Assembly (NCBI GenBank): GCA_036732755.1
Contig: DAINBU010000006.1
Location: forward strand, 1-64,000
From: DASRRB01 sp036732755
Lineage (GTDB): Bacteria; Planctomycetota; B15-G4; SIAN01
Reading direction: 5' to 3'
Length of the DNA stretch: 64,000 nt
In this document: piece by piece, positions 17,798-26,853 of the stretch
How positions within the stretch are numbered: the first letter of the stretch is position 1
How the letters are laid out: the number at the start of each line of letters is the position of its first letter
Program-made: the position numbers and the translations under genes
Notes under the pieces: model-generated
Database searches by the model: none
Told to the model about the DNA's origin: nothing
What the model saw: only the letters and a program-made list of their open reading frames with translations

Positions 17798-20536
17798 TCA
17801 CTTCTTCGGCGCCTCGTTCGGCTCGACCGGGATCTCGACCACGCCGGGCGCCGGGACGTCGAACTCGAGCTTCGATTCGCGGAAGTGCGGCGGCTGGGCG
17901 GTCACGGTGTAGTGGCCGGGGAGGAGCGAGAGGACGATCGAGTCGCTCGACTTGGTCAGCTTCGGCCAGTCGTAACGCGGACAGAAGAGCGTCAGATCGC
18001 TCGCGTCGGAGATGCGGAAGTAGGGCAGGTCCCAGGTCCCGTTCTCCGGCTTCGTGACGAGCTTGAACGACGTCGTGACGCCGACGGACGTCCGCAGCTC
18101 GACGTCGGTCACCTGGTCGGAAGCGACGAAGCGCGTGACGACGGGCGCCTCCTCCGGTTCGCCGGAGACGACAACGAAGTGCTCGCCCTTGGCGAGCCCC
18201 GCGATCTCGAACTCCCCTTCGTCGCTCGTGACCGTGGGCTGCGTCGTCGCGTCGACGATCCCCTCGGGCGTCGAGCGGTAGACGGAGAGGGCCGCCCTCG
18301 CGAGCGGCCGGCCGTCGGCGTGGCGCGCGACGCCGCGCACGATCCTGGCGGCGGGCGGGACCTCGAGGATCAGCGGCTCCGCGGACGGAACGGCAGGGAC
18401 GTCGACGAACCGCTGGGCGAACGCATAGCCCGCGATGAAGGGTTCGAAGCGCATCGACCCCGACGCGCAGCGATAGACGACGAGGCCGTGCTTCAGGTCG
18501 CTCTCCTCCTTCACGAGCGGGACGTAGGTGCCGGTCGGGTCCATCGCCGTCGGGGGGAGCTGCTCGCCGGAGAGGTCGATCGGCTGCTTCGACTCGGCGT
18601 CGACGTATCGGACGGCGACCTTCATCACCGTCGTCGACGCCGGCAGCACGCGCTCGTCGCACGTGACGTCGGGCGCGCGCGAGAGGTCGCCGAGCGGCGC
18701 CGTCCCGACGACGTACTTCGAGACCTGGAGCTGGACGCTGCCGCGGAAGTCGTCGGGCACGACGACCTCGTACATGTTCGCGACGAAGTCGATCCGGCCC
18801 TCGACGATGGTCGAATCGGTGGGCGTTCCGGCGAGGAGCGGCGGCGGCTTGACGCCCGCGGCGATCGCCCAGACGGACGTCTTGAGCGTCCGCCGGCCCG
18901 CGCCCTGGATCGCGAAGTGGCGCTCGAGGATCGGCTCGAGCGCGACCGGCAGTCCGGTCGGGTCGACGATCCGGCCGCGGACGAGCCTGCCGGGCGCCCG
19001 GTCCATGACGACCGTGAGCTCCATCTCGTCCACGCGCGGCGCGACGTCGGGCTGGGCGACGTCGACCCGCTTCTTCGGGATCGAGAGGAAGCCCGGCATG
19101 AAGCACTCGATCTCGCGCGAGTCGCCGCAGCGGAATCCCGCGGAGAACTCGCCGGCGTGCGGCCCGGACGGCTCGGCGATGATCGTCGAGCGCGTCGAGC
19201 GGCCGCCGTACGTCACGTGCAGGAAGACGCGCGCGTTGCCGATCGGATTCCCTTCCCGGTCGCGGACGACGCCACGCACGACGCTGCCGGGCATCAGCTC
19301 GACGTTCGCGTCCATCTCGCTTCGGCCGCGCTCGAAGCAGCGCGGCTCCGTGATCCGCGCGCCCGTCTTCGCCTCGTACGCGCCGAGCGACCAGCCGGGA
19401 ACGGTCGAAAGCCCGTCGAACTGGAAGCGGCCGCCCGCGCCGGTCTTCGTCCCGATCCAGTCGCTGGGGCTGTGCAGGCGCGGGTCCTGCTCGGACTGCT
19501 CCTTCGCCATCGGCGTGAACGCGTCCATCGCGTAGACCGACTCGTAGTTCGTCGACGAGATCGCCCAGACGTTGGCGCCGACGACCGGGTTGCCGTGGAC
19601 GTCGGTCACCACGCCGCGGATCGAGCCGCGCGCCACGGGCCGCTGCGGCTCGGCGGGCGGCGCCGCCGGAGTCGGCGGCGGCGCACGCTCCTCCGCGCGC
19701 TCGGCCGGGGGCGCGGACGGCGGCGCGGCGTGCTCGCCGGATGGACGCGCGTCCGCGCCGTCCGTTCCCGCGGCGTCGGTCACGTGCGGGTCGCGGCTTC
19801 GTGTCGACTCCCACCACCACGCCGCTCCGCCCAGCACCACCACCGCCGCCGCGCCGACGAGCATCCTCCGCGTCGCGACGTGCGCCGACGATCCGAGCGC
19901 GCGCCCGAGGGGACGCGCCGCTGCGTGCGGGGCGTGCTCGCCGTCGCCGCTCGCCGCGATCCCGCGCAGCCCCGTGAAGAGCAGTGCGAGCGCGCCCGCG
20001 GGATCCCTCGCCGCCTTGACCGCCCGCTCCTGCGTCCGCCGCTCGAGAGCCTCGCGGACGCGCGCCACGCCGCGGCGGATCCGCGTGCGCACCGTGTCCT
20101 CGTTCGCCTGCATGATGCGGGCGATCGCCTCGACCTCCCGCTCCTCGAGGAAGCGCAGGATCACGGTGCTGCGATAGGGCTCGGCGAGCGCTAGCACCTC
20201 TTCGACGACGATGCGCCGCAGCTCCGTGCGCTCGACCGCCTCGCGCGGATCCTCGACGGGCGGCGGCGGCGGCACCGCGACCTCGCGCGCGCCGCGCGCC
20301 TGGTTGCTGCGCGACCGCGAGCGCACGACGTTGCGCGCGATGGTGCCGAGCCAGCCGCGCAGGTTCGACGCATGCGCCGGTGGCCGCGCGAGCGCGTTCG
20401 CGAAGGTCTGCTGCACCACGTCGTCGACGTCGGCGGGGTCCGCGACGAGCGCACGCGAGAAACGGGCGAGCCAGGGGCGCTGCGCGAGCAGCGTCTCCGC
20501 GTCGAGCGCGACGGACGAAGAGCGGGCGTCGGTCAT
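17798..20536 (-). CDS. Membrane-anchored ECF sigma factor fused to carboxypeptidase-regulatory-like domains
   Basis: A 912-aa fusion. Residues ~20-85 are sigma region 2 (DDVVQQTFANAL, then RGWLGTIARNVVRSR). Residues ~100-168 are sigma region 4 (LAEPYRSTVILRFLEEREVEAIARIMQANEDTVRTRIRRG), giving an RpoE/ECF-type DNA-binding part. A transmembrane helix lies at 225-242, then a Pro/Ala/Glu linker to ~300. A periplasmic part of about 600 aa with several carboxypeptidase-regulatory-like beta-sandwiches (RGVVTDVHGNPVVGANV; RGVARHADGRPLARAALSVY) follows. A sigma factor tied to the membrane would need release or would act at the membrane. It is the last gene of a minus-strand run with proteases and a second sigma/anti-sigma pair. 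Its C-terminus is paralogous to the protein at 63368-64000. Confidence 0.82.
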   Translation of the reverse strand: MTDARSSSVALDAETLLAQRPWLARFSRALVADPADVDDVVQQTFANALARPPAHASNLRGWLGTIARNVVRSRSRSNQARGAREVAVPPPPPVEDPREAVERTELRRIVVEEVLALAEPYRSTVILRFLEEREVEAIARIMQANEDTVRTRIRRGVARVREALERRTQERAVKAARDPAGALALLFTGLRGIAASGDGEHAPHAAARPLGRALGSSAHVATRRMLVGAAAVVVLGGAAWWWESTRSRDPHVTDAAGTDGADARPSGEHAAPPSAPPAERAEERAPPPTPAAPPAEPQRPVARGSIRGVVTDVHGNPVVGANVWAISSTNYESVYAMDAFTPMAKEQSEQDPRLHSPSDWIGTKTGAGGRFQFDGLSTVPGWSLGAYEAKTGARITEPRCFERGRSEMDANVELMPGSVVRGVVRDREGNPIGNARVFLHVTYGGRSTRSTIIAEPSGPHAGEFSAGFRCGDSREIECFMPGFLSIPKKRVDVAQPDVAPRVDEMELTVVMDRAPGRLVRGRIVDPTGLPVALEPILERHFAIQGAGRRTLKTSVWAIAAGVKPPPLLAGTPTDSTIVEGRIDFVANMYEVVVPDDFRGSVQLQVSKYVVGTAPLGDLSRAPDVTCDERVLPASTTVMKVAVRYVDAESKQPIDLSGEQLPPTAMDPTGTYVPLVKEESDLKHGLVVYRCASGSMRFEPFIAGYAFAQRFVDVPAVPSAEPLILEVPPAARIVRGVARHADGRPLARAALSVYRSTPEGIVDATTQPTVTSDEGEFEIAGLAKGEHFVVVSGEPEEAPVVTRFVASDQVTDVELRTSVGVTTSFKLVTKPENGTWDLPYFRISDASDLTLFCPRYDWPKLTKSSDSIVLSLLPGHYTVTAQPPHFRESKLEFDVPAPGVVEIPVEPNEAPKK

Positions 20537-20614
20537 GGCCACCCTAATTCCGCGGACGCCCGATTCTGGTCAGCCCCTGGGGAAACGGGGCGCGGAATCG
20601 GGGACGGGCGCCCC

Positions 20615-21931
20615 TCAGTGCAGCGCCCGGACCGCCACCTTCCCGAAGCTCGCCTCGCCCTGCACGACCCCGAGCGTCGGCAGCGCCGCGTCGCCGGCGA
20701 CGCCGCCCGCGAGGCGCTGGACGCCGTCGATCCAGACGGTCGCGCGGCCGTGCTCGCGGCGGAGCACGAGCTCGACCGGCGTCGATCCGAGCTTGACGGC
20801 GTCGGTCGAGTCGACGCCGCCGACCTCGTTGTAGAGGAAGGCCCCGTTGCCGAGCAGCATCGCCTGGCACTTCCCGCCGAACGCGATCTTGACCGCCCAG
20901 CAGCCCGGCTGCGGCGAGATGGTCGCGCGCAGCCAGCCGTCGCCGACCGTCTTGGTACCGAGCGCCGCCTCGCTCCAGATCCCGGTGTCCTTCGGTCCGC
21001 GGATCGACAGCGCGCCGCCCTTGCGCTCCGCCCCGCCCGGTCCGCTCGCGGCGAATTCCGCGGCGTCGAGCGCCTCCCACTCCTTCGCGTCGCCGAGCAT
21101 CCGTGCGTCGAGCTGATGCTCGGGTGCGACGTACTTCGGGAACTCGACCTTCTCTCCCTGGCGCTCGCGCAGCAGCGCGTCGAGCCCCGGACGCAGGACG
21201 ACCTTGTCGAGGCGGGCGTGCCACCCCTTCTCCAGCTCCTCGAGGCTCTTGCCGAACGCCTCGCGCGCCGGCACGCCGGCGCAGTACGAGCGCACCTTCT
21301 TCGCGCCGAAGGTGTCGAGCAGCCAGAGGATCCAGCTCCCGCCGACGTCATAGCCGTTGAAGCCCGGATGCGAGGAGAGCCACGAATAGTAGTCGCCGAC
21401 CGCGTGGAGCTCGGCGAGGGTCGGCAGCTGCTTGCGCTGCCGGTAGAACGCCGCGACCGCGTCGACGTGCACGCCCGTCACGAACTCGAGCACCGCGTTG
21501 GCGAGTCCCTCGGCGAAGAAGAGGCTGCGCGGCTCGGGGCCGCGCTCCTTGAAGCGCTGCGCGACCACGTGCACCAGCTCGTGCAGCCGCGTCTGGTCGT
21601 TGTCGTAAGGGACGTGCGATTCGAGCGGGGTCGAGTAGCCGGCCGCCCCGACGCCGGTGATGCGCTTCAGCTCGTCGACGTCGTCGTAGAGGAAGAGGCG
21701 GATCGTCTCGTTCCACTCCTTGAACTCGAGGCGCGCGAGGATGCGGTCGAGGTCGCGCTCGGCCATGACCTTCGTGCGATCGACGGAGGACTCGGCGCGC
21801 GAGCCGGGCCGGAAGCGGATCTCGAAGCGCTTGGTCTTCTCGCTCCCGGTGAGGACCTTCTCCGGCGGCGGCGGGTCGTCGGCGAGGGGCGCGGCGAAGA
21901 GGAGCGAGAGCGAGGCGACGAGGTTCAGCAC
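20615..21931 (-). CDS. Secreted gluzincin-type (peptidase MA-like) metallopeptidase
   Basis: A 438-aa protein. A short signal peptide is followed by a domain with HELVH at residues 117-121 and FFAEGLANA with Glu141. This is the HExxH...E zinc site of gluzincins, in the spacing of peptidase-MA/DUF1570-like proteins. The domain continues to about residue 230 (GSWILWLLDTFG). The C-terminal ~150 residues (TGIWSEAALG...GCWAVKIAFGG...VELVLRREHGRATVWIDG) look like a concanavalin/LamG-type beta-sandwich. The start is a GTG at 21931 with GGAG upstream. It is 65 bp downstream of the anti-sigma/gingipain-like gene on the same strand. Proteolysis is inferred from the motif only. Confidence 0.7.
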   Translation of the reverse strand: MLNLVASLSLLFAAPLADDPPPPEKVLTGSEKTKRFEIRFRPGSRAESSVDRTKVMAERDLDRILARLEFKEWNETIRLFLYDDVDELKRITGVGAAGYSTPLESHVPYDNDQTRLHELVHVVAQRFKERGPEPRSLFFAEGLANAVLEFVTGVHVDAVAAFYRQRKQLPTLAELHAVGDYYSWLSSHPGFNGYDVGGSWILWLLDTFGAKKVRSYCAGVPAREAFGKSLEELEKGWHARLDKVVLRPGLDALLRERQGEKVEFPKYVAPEHQLDARMLGDAKEWEALDAAEFAASGPGGAERKGGALSIRGPKDTGIWSEAALGTKTVGDGWLRATISPQPGCWAVKIAFGGKCQAMLLGNGAFLYNEVGGVDSTDAVKLGSTPVELVLRREHGRATVWIDGVQRLAGGVAGDAALPTLGVVQGEASFGKVAVRALH

Positions 21932-21996
21932 GGGCGTCTCCGTACGAGCTCGTGCGTGTCTTACCGCGCGGCGCGGGACGACGCTGCGCGCACCGT

Positions 21997-24663
21997 TCAA
22001 CGCGCCTCGACCGGCTGCCAGGTGACCGAGAAGGTCGCCCGGACGTCCGTCTCGTCGAGGACGCGGTCCGGGGCGCTCGCCTGCAGGTGCAGGAAGCGGT
22101 GGCCGTGGAAGACCTCGGGCTCCGCGTGCGTGAGGACGAAGCCCGCGAGCGCCTCGCCCTTCCCGTTCACGACGCGCAGCGACGCGGCGAGACGCGCCGC
22201 CTCGTGCGCGGGAAGGAGGGCGTCGAGCCGCACGCGCGCCGCGATGCGGCGGCTCGTCGTCGGCGCCGCGGAATAGAGACTCCAGCCGCGCGTGTGGAAG
22301 CCCTTGTCCCACTCGACGACGACGTCGAACGACCGTCCGGATTTCCCGTCGCTCACGTTGCGGACGGTCGTCTTCTCGCGCGGGATCGCGGTCGCACGGA
22401 ACGGCCGCAGCGTCGGATCGCCGAGCAGCACGCGGTTGACGCCGCCCCCCTGCATGATCGGCTCGCCCTGGTGCGTCGGAGGCCCGCCGGCCTTCGGGAG
22501 GACGAGCGTGAGCTCGCCGCGCGCCTGCAGGAAGACGTCGTCCCACGTCGACTTCACGATCTCGCCCAGCGACGCGCCGTTCTCCAGCGCGAACTCCGTC
22601 TCGAGGTCGACCGCGTAGCCGTGGTTCGCGCCGATCGGCGCGAGCAGCGCGACCGCCCCGGCGTCGAGGATCGAGAGCCCCATGCTCTCCGCGAGCGGCA
22701 TCTCGTAGAGCTCCATCTTCTCGCTGCTCCCGAAGGTCGAGACGATGTCGCCCTCGACGAAGACGCGATGCGTCGCGGCGGAGTGGCAGGTGCCGCTCCA
22801 GACGACCGGCCGGTCGAGCTTCAACTCCCGGAACTCGCCGGCCTTGATGCGCGGCATCTCGCCCTTCGGATCGCTGCCGACGCGCGACGGATCGAACTTC
22901 CAGTGGGTCTTCGGATCGGCGTTGCGCGCATCGTCGAAGAGCCAGATCCCCTGCGGATCGCCGTTGCCGGTCATGCTGACGACGCCGGCGTCGGCGAGCC
23001 GCTTCAGGTTCCCGTGGACGAAGTCGAGGACGGCGGGGTCGGACTCGCGCGTCGCGAAGGCGAACGCCCGGCGCGCGAAGCCGGCCGCGACGACGACGTC
23101 GAGTCCGTAGTCGGGGTACTCGCACGACTTCATCCCTTCGGTGACGAAGGTCGAGGTCCAGACCTTCGACGCGAGCCCCTTCTTCTGCGTCTCGCAGGTC
23201 CGCTCCCACAGCGCCTCGGCGGCCTTCCCGTCGCGCGCCGTGAACCAGCCGAAGGTGAAGTCGGGGAAGACGTCCTCGTCGAGCGAGCGGCTCAGCAGCA
23301 CGACCTGCCGGTGCAGCTTCACGTCGAGCGCTTCCGGCGGCAGGACGAAGAGCACCGACTCCGGCAGCAGCTCGCGCAGCGCTTTCGCGAGGCGCTCGAA
23401 GTCGGCGTCGGCGCACTCGACGAGCGTCGCCTTGTCGCGCGCGACCGCCTTCTCCGCGATCTTCCGGAAGCGGGCGTGGTCGGCGTTCTTCGGATCGAGG
23501 CCGTACGCGACGACGACCTTCGTCCCGACCTGGCCCGCGCCGTCGGGGAGCAGGCGGTCGGGGACGTAGCGGTCGGCCGACTGCTTCGCTCGCGGTTTCC
23601 CCTGCGTCGCGCCCGGCGTCGTCGCGCCCGCGGCGCCGAGGTAGCCGCGCGCGATCTCGGCGAGCTCTTCGTTCTTCGCGCGCCGCACGATCTCGTCCCA
23701 CACCGCTCTCGCCTCCGGTTCGTGGCCCGATTCGCGCAGGTAGACGCCCTGGAACAGGAGGACGTAGTCGTACGACGGGTCGTCGGGATGGAGTCGCATC
23801 CACTCCGACTGGAGCGCGACCGCGTCGTCGTAGCGCTGCTGCCGGCCGACCGAGGACCAGAGATAGAAGAGCGCGCGCCCCTGCTCCTCCTCGGTCGCCT
23901 TCGGATGCTTCCACGCCGCGCGGAACGTCGCTTCGGCGGAGGCCATGTCCACGAGCTGGAAGAACTGCGTGTAGCCGCTCTGCAGCAGCTCGGCGGGAGT
24001 CGCCTCCTGCGCGGCCGCCGTGTCGGCGTACCACGCGGGATTCATCGTGATGAGATGGGCGCCGCCGTTCAGCGTGCGCGCGCCATGGACGGAACTCACC
24101 TGCAGCGGCGCGCCGGGCAGGAGCGTCGCCGCGACCTGGCCGCGCAGCAGGACGAGCTTCCACGCGTCGGGGGCGCGATCGAGCTCGATCACCGCCGGTC
24201 CCGCGACGCGGAGCGTGCCAGTCGCGAGCAGCTCGATCGTGTCGTTCTCGTTGGCCGGGACCACGACGTGGTTGTGCGAGGCGAGCGCGACGTTCACGCC
24301 GTTCGCGAGCCGCAGCGTCGGCTCGTAGCGCGCCGGCGCGATCGAGCCGTAGGCGGTGCGACCGCCGAAGATCGAGAAGACGGTGATCCCGATGCCGACG
24401 ACGGCGGCGGCGGCGGCGAGCGGCCAGGCGAGACGGCGGCGGCCAGGAGAGACCGCGGCCGCGCCGTCCGGTCGCGCCGCCGGCCGGAGCGCGGCGGGGG
24501 CGAGCGCGTGCGTGAGCTCGCGTTCGCGCTCGAGGCGGCGCCGGCACGCTCCGCAGCGGCGCAGGTGCGCGGTCAGCCGCTCCCGCTCGCCTTCGTCGAC
24601 TTCGTCCTCGAGCAGCGCGAAGAGCAGCGGCTCGGCCTCGGTGCACGAAACGTCGCGGTTCAC
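21997..24663 (-). CDS. Anti-sigma factor fused to FecR-like, TPR and gingipain (C25)-like domains
   Basis: An 888-aa protein. Residues 1-45 are a zinc-finger anti-sigma domain (Cys7, His33-x3-Cys37-x2-Cys40). A transmembrane helix spans ~80-98 and a FecR-like sandwich ~105-205. A TPR-like region at ~240-350 leads into a large domain at ~375-760. This has VVSMTGNGDPQG (563-574), SGTCHSA (Cys626) and a VLLGDPTLRPF end, matching the layout of C25/gingipain-like cysteine peptidases with Cys626 as nucleophile. The usual GHG histidine position reads GNG, so activity is uncertain. GTG start and sigma stop overlap (GTGA), so it is coupled to the ECF sigma gene it presumably binds. Confidence 0.72.
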   Translation of the reverse strand: MNRDVSCTEAEPLLFALLEDEVDEGERERLTAHLRRCGACRRRLERERELTHALAPAALRPAARPDGAAAVSPGRRRLAWPLAAAAAVVGIGITVFSIFGGRTAYGSIAPARYEPTLRLANGVNVALASHNHVVVPANENDTIELLATGTLRVAGPAVIELDRAPDAWKLVLLRGQVAATLLPGAPLQVSSVHGARTLNGGAHLITMNPAWYADTAAAQEATPAELLQSGYTQFFQLVDMASAEATFRAAWKHPKATEEEQGRALFYLWSSVGRQQRYDDAVALQSEWMRLHPDDPSYDYVLLFQGVYLRESGHEPEARAVWDEIVRRAKNEELAEIARGYLGAAGATTPGATQGKPRAKQSADRYVPDRLLPDGAGQVGTKVVVAYGLDPKNADHARFRKIAEKAVARDKATLVECADADFERLAKALRELLPESVLFVLPPEALDVKLHRQVVLLSRSLDEDVFPDFTFGWFTARDGKAAEALWERTCETQKKGLASKVWTSTFVTEGMKSCEYPDYGLDVVVAAGFARRAFAFATRESDPAVLDFVHGNLKRLADAGVVSMTGNGDPQGIWLFDDARNADPKTHWKFDPSRVGSDPKGEMPRIKAGEFRELKLDRPVVWSGTCHSAATHRVFVEGDIVSTFGSSEKMELYEMPLAESMGLSILDAGAVALLAPIGANHGYAVDLETEFALENGASLGEIVKSTWDDVFLQARGELTLVLPKAGGPPTHQGEPIMQGGGVNRVLLGDPTLRPFRATAIPREKTTVRNVSDGKSGRSFDVVVEWDKGFHTRGWSLYSAAPTTSRRIAARVRLDALLPAHEAARLAASLRVVNGKGEALAGFVLTHAEPEVFHGHRFLHLQASAPDRVLDETDVRATFSVTWQPVEAR

Positions 24664-25187
24664 GGCTCTTCCTCCAGCGCATCGAGTCGCCGGCGCAGCG
24701 CGCGGCGCGCCTCGTAGATCCGGCCGCGCACGGTCGACACGGGAACGCCGAGACGATCGGCGACCTCGCCGTACGAGAGGCCTTCGCGGTAGCGCAGCGT
24801 GAGGACTTCGCGCGCATCCGTCGTCAGCCGCGCGACCTCCTCCCAGATCCACGTGCCGCCCTCCCGTCCGTGCGCGGCGACGTCGAGCCCGTCGAGCGGG
24901 ACCTCGCGCCCGTTGCGCGTCGATCGCCGCGCGAGCTCGTCGGCGACGGCGTTACGGGCGATCCTCGCAAGCCATGCTTCGAGGCGTTCGGGCGTCTCCA
25001 GCCGCCCCAGCCCGCGGAACGCGAGCAGGAACGTGGTCTGGACCAGCTCGTCGCGCAGCCCCGCGTCGCGCACGTCGCGACCGACGATCCGGCGTACGGC
25101 CGGGGCGTGGCGCTCGACCAGCTCCGCGAACCGGTCGGGTTCGCCGGAGAGGATCGCCGTCACCAGCCGCCGGTCGTCGTCCTGCAT
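24660..25187 (-). CDS. ECF (RpoE-like) RNA polymerase sigma factor
   Basis: A 175-aa sigma factor. Region 2 includes RDELVQTTFLLAFRGLGRL and AWLARIARNAVADELAR. Region 4 has LTLRYREGLSYGEVADRLGVPVSTVRGRIYEARRAL, a clear helix-turn-helix for -35 recognition. No extra domains are present. Its stop overlaps the start of the gene encoding a zinc-finger anti-sigma/gingipain-like protein by 4 bp, so it is probably held inactive at the membrane by that partner. It lies 89 bp after the M64 peptidase gene on the same strand and may control the whole 17.8-26.7 kb run. Confidence 0.9.
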   Translation of the reverse strand: MQDDDRRLVTAILSGEPDRFAELVERHAPAVRRIVGRDVRDAGLRDELVQTTFLLAFRGLGRLETPERLEAWLARIARNAVADELARRSTRNGREVPLDGLDVAAHGREGGTWIWEEVARLTTDAREVLTLRYREGLSYGEVADRLGVPVSTVRGRIYEARRALRRRLDALEEEP

Positions 25188-25276
25188 GGATCCCTCGACT
25201 CCGCCCTCCCTGACGGCGGCCGGCGCGCAAAGCTCAAACGGACGGACGGAATCGCGTCGCTCCGGAGCGCGCCCGG

Positions 25277-26668
25277 TCATTTCTTCGCCGGCGGCGGGTC
25301 GACCCGGATCCACCATGCCCGCTCGCCCTCGAGCAACCCGTCGGTGTCCTTGAGGACGATGGGATATCGCTCGGTGCGCGGGCGGGCGTCGTCGACGACG
25401 CGGCAGATGACGCGGTAGCGGCCGGAGCGCAGCGACTTCGCGGCGACGGTGAACGCGTGCTTCACGTATTCGTGGGAGAGGTCTTCCTTCGCCGGCTCCT
25501 GCTCGATGGTCGGCAGGGGTCCGCGCTGGCGCCGGTCGCGGCCCTGCGTCCCCTGCTCCCAGCCGGGCGGCGACTTCGGCGCGCCCGTCTCGGGCAGCAC
25601 CCACCAGCGCACGTCGAGCGCGTGGGTCGCCGGCCGCAGCACCCGCACCTCGAAGTCGAACGACTCGAGGCCCGAGATGGATCGGTCGTCGTCGGAGGCG
25701 ATCGCGGCGGGCGTGCAGCCGTCGATCGGGTCGACGTCGCGGTAGATGCGCAGCGTGAGCGCCTCGCGGCACGGCGCGCAGTAGAAGTTCCCGCTCGCCA
25801 TGACGCAGCTGCGCGTCGTCGGCTTCCACGCATCGTGGACCTGGCCGTTCGCCCCCTCGTAGACGCCGATGCCGGGCACCTTCGCGGCGAGCCAGTGGGC
25901 CCACGGCACCTTCTTGGGATCGTCGCTGTTCGAGACGTTCGGCGAGTTCGCGACCGCGCCGCGGTGGCCGGTGTTGGAGGTGTACTCGTCGCCGAGGTCG
26001 GCGAAGGCGTGGCCGAACTCGTGGATCAGCGTCGCGTTGTCGCGGCCGCCGATGCAGGCGATGCCGCCGCCGCCGGTGCCGAGCTGGCCGAGCTTCACGA
26101 AGACGATCGCGATGTGGTCGCTGGCCGGCATCTCGGCGAGCATCGCGTGCACGCGCCCCTCGTCGACCGCGACTTGCCCCTGGATCATCCCGCTGCGGTG
26201 GCCGCCGAGTGCGGTGTCGTACTTGCGGCCGTACTCGTCGACGCCGTCGTCCTGGCTCACGACGATCGCGCGCTGGAAGTTGAAGTACTCCCAGTACTCG
26301 CGGTACTCCGGCTGCGCCTCGAAGAGCGGCGGAATCGCGGCGGCGAGGTTCGCGAACAGGTCGAGGTGGTCGAGCGTGTAGCCGTCGCCCATCAGGACGA
26401 CGTCGCAGCGGTTGTCGGACGGGCCATGCCGGACGAAGTCGTCCCACCCGAGGAACGCGCTCGGCTGTCCGCGCCGCGTCGCGACCTTGCCGGCCTCGGT
26501 CAGCGGGAACTTCTTCGCGAGCTCGCGGTAGCGCTTCGACGCGAGGCCCGGCCGCCCCTTGCGCGCCTGGAATTCGGCGTCGGCGAGGAGCTCGCGCGCC
26601 TCCTTCTCGTCGTCGCGCGGCGCAGGCTGCAGCGCCGGCCGCGGCGCCAGCGCGAGTCCGAGGAGCAC
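25277..26668 (-). CDS. M64-family (IgA peptidase-like) secreted metallopeptidase, 5' end uncertain at scaffold gap
   Basis: At least 463 aa. HEFGHAFADLGDEY gives a HExxH zinc site with a nearby DEY, the hallmark of M64/IgA-peptidase-like proteins. It is preceded by the family's CDVVLMGDGYT and followed by a Cys-containing CVMASGNFYCAPCR segment. The N-terminal ~20 residues look like the end of a signal peptide. The GTG at 26668 is only a provisional start because the frame stays open into the N run at 26676, where the true start may lie. It precedes the ECF sigma gene in the same direction. Substrate unknown; secretion inferred. Confidence 0.82.
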   Translation of the reverse strand: MLLGLALAPRPALQPAPRDDEKEARELLADAEFQARKGRPGLASKRYRELAKKFPLTEAGKVATRRGQPSAFLGWDDFVRHGPSDNRCDVVLMGDGYTLDHLDLFANLAAAIPPLFEAQPEYREYWEYFNFQRAIVVSQDDGVDEYGRKYDTALGGHRSGMIQGQVAVDEGRVHAMLAEMPASDHIAIVFVKLGQLGTGGGGIACIGGRDNATLIHEFGHAFADLGDEYTSNTGHRGAVANSPNVSNSDDPKKVPWAHWLAAKVPGIGVYEGANGQVHDAWKPTTRSCVMASGNFYCAPCREALTLRIYRDVDPIDGCTPAAIASDDDRSISGLESFDFEVRVLRPATHALDVRWWVLPETGAPKSPPGWEQGTQGRDRRQRGPLPTIEQEPAKEDLSHEYVKHAFTVAAKSLRSGRYRVICRVVDDARPRTERYPIVLKDTDGLLEGERAWWIRVDPPPAKK

Positions 26669-26675
26669 GAGCGAA

Positions 26676-26687
26676 NNNNNNNNNNNN
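26676..26687. other. Scaffold gap (12 Ns)
   Basis: Twelve Ns interrupt the region between the M64 peptidase and the beta-helix gene. The true gap length is unknown. The missing bases may contain the start of the M64 gene and the promoter region of both divergent genes. Confidence 0.95.
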
Positions 26688-26853
26688 GCTCCAGCCGTCG
26701 CGCACGAGGTTGAGCGAGCCCACGAGCGAAAGCGCCGCGCCTCGACTCACGCTGGACCTCCTCGCGCCCTCCCGCGACGCTCCCATCTTGGCGAACTTCT
26801 CCCGCATGCGCAGGCCGTCGGTCGGCTTGCGGCGTCCCGACCGGCCCGATCCA

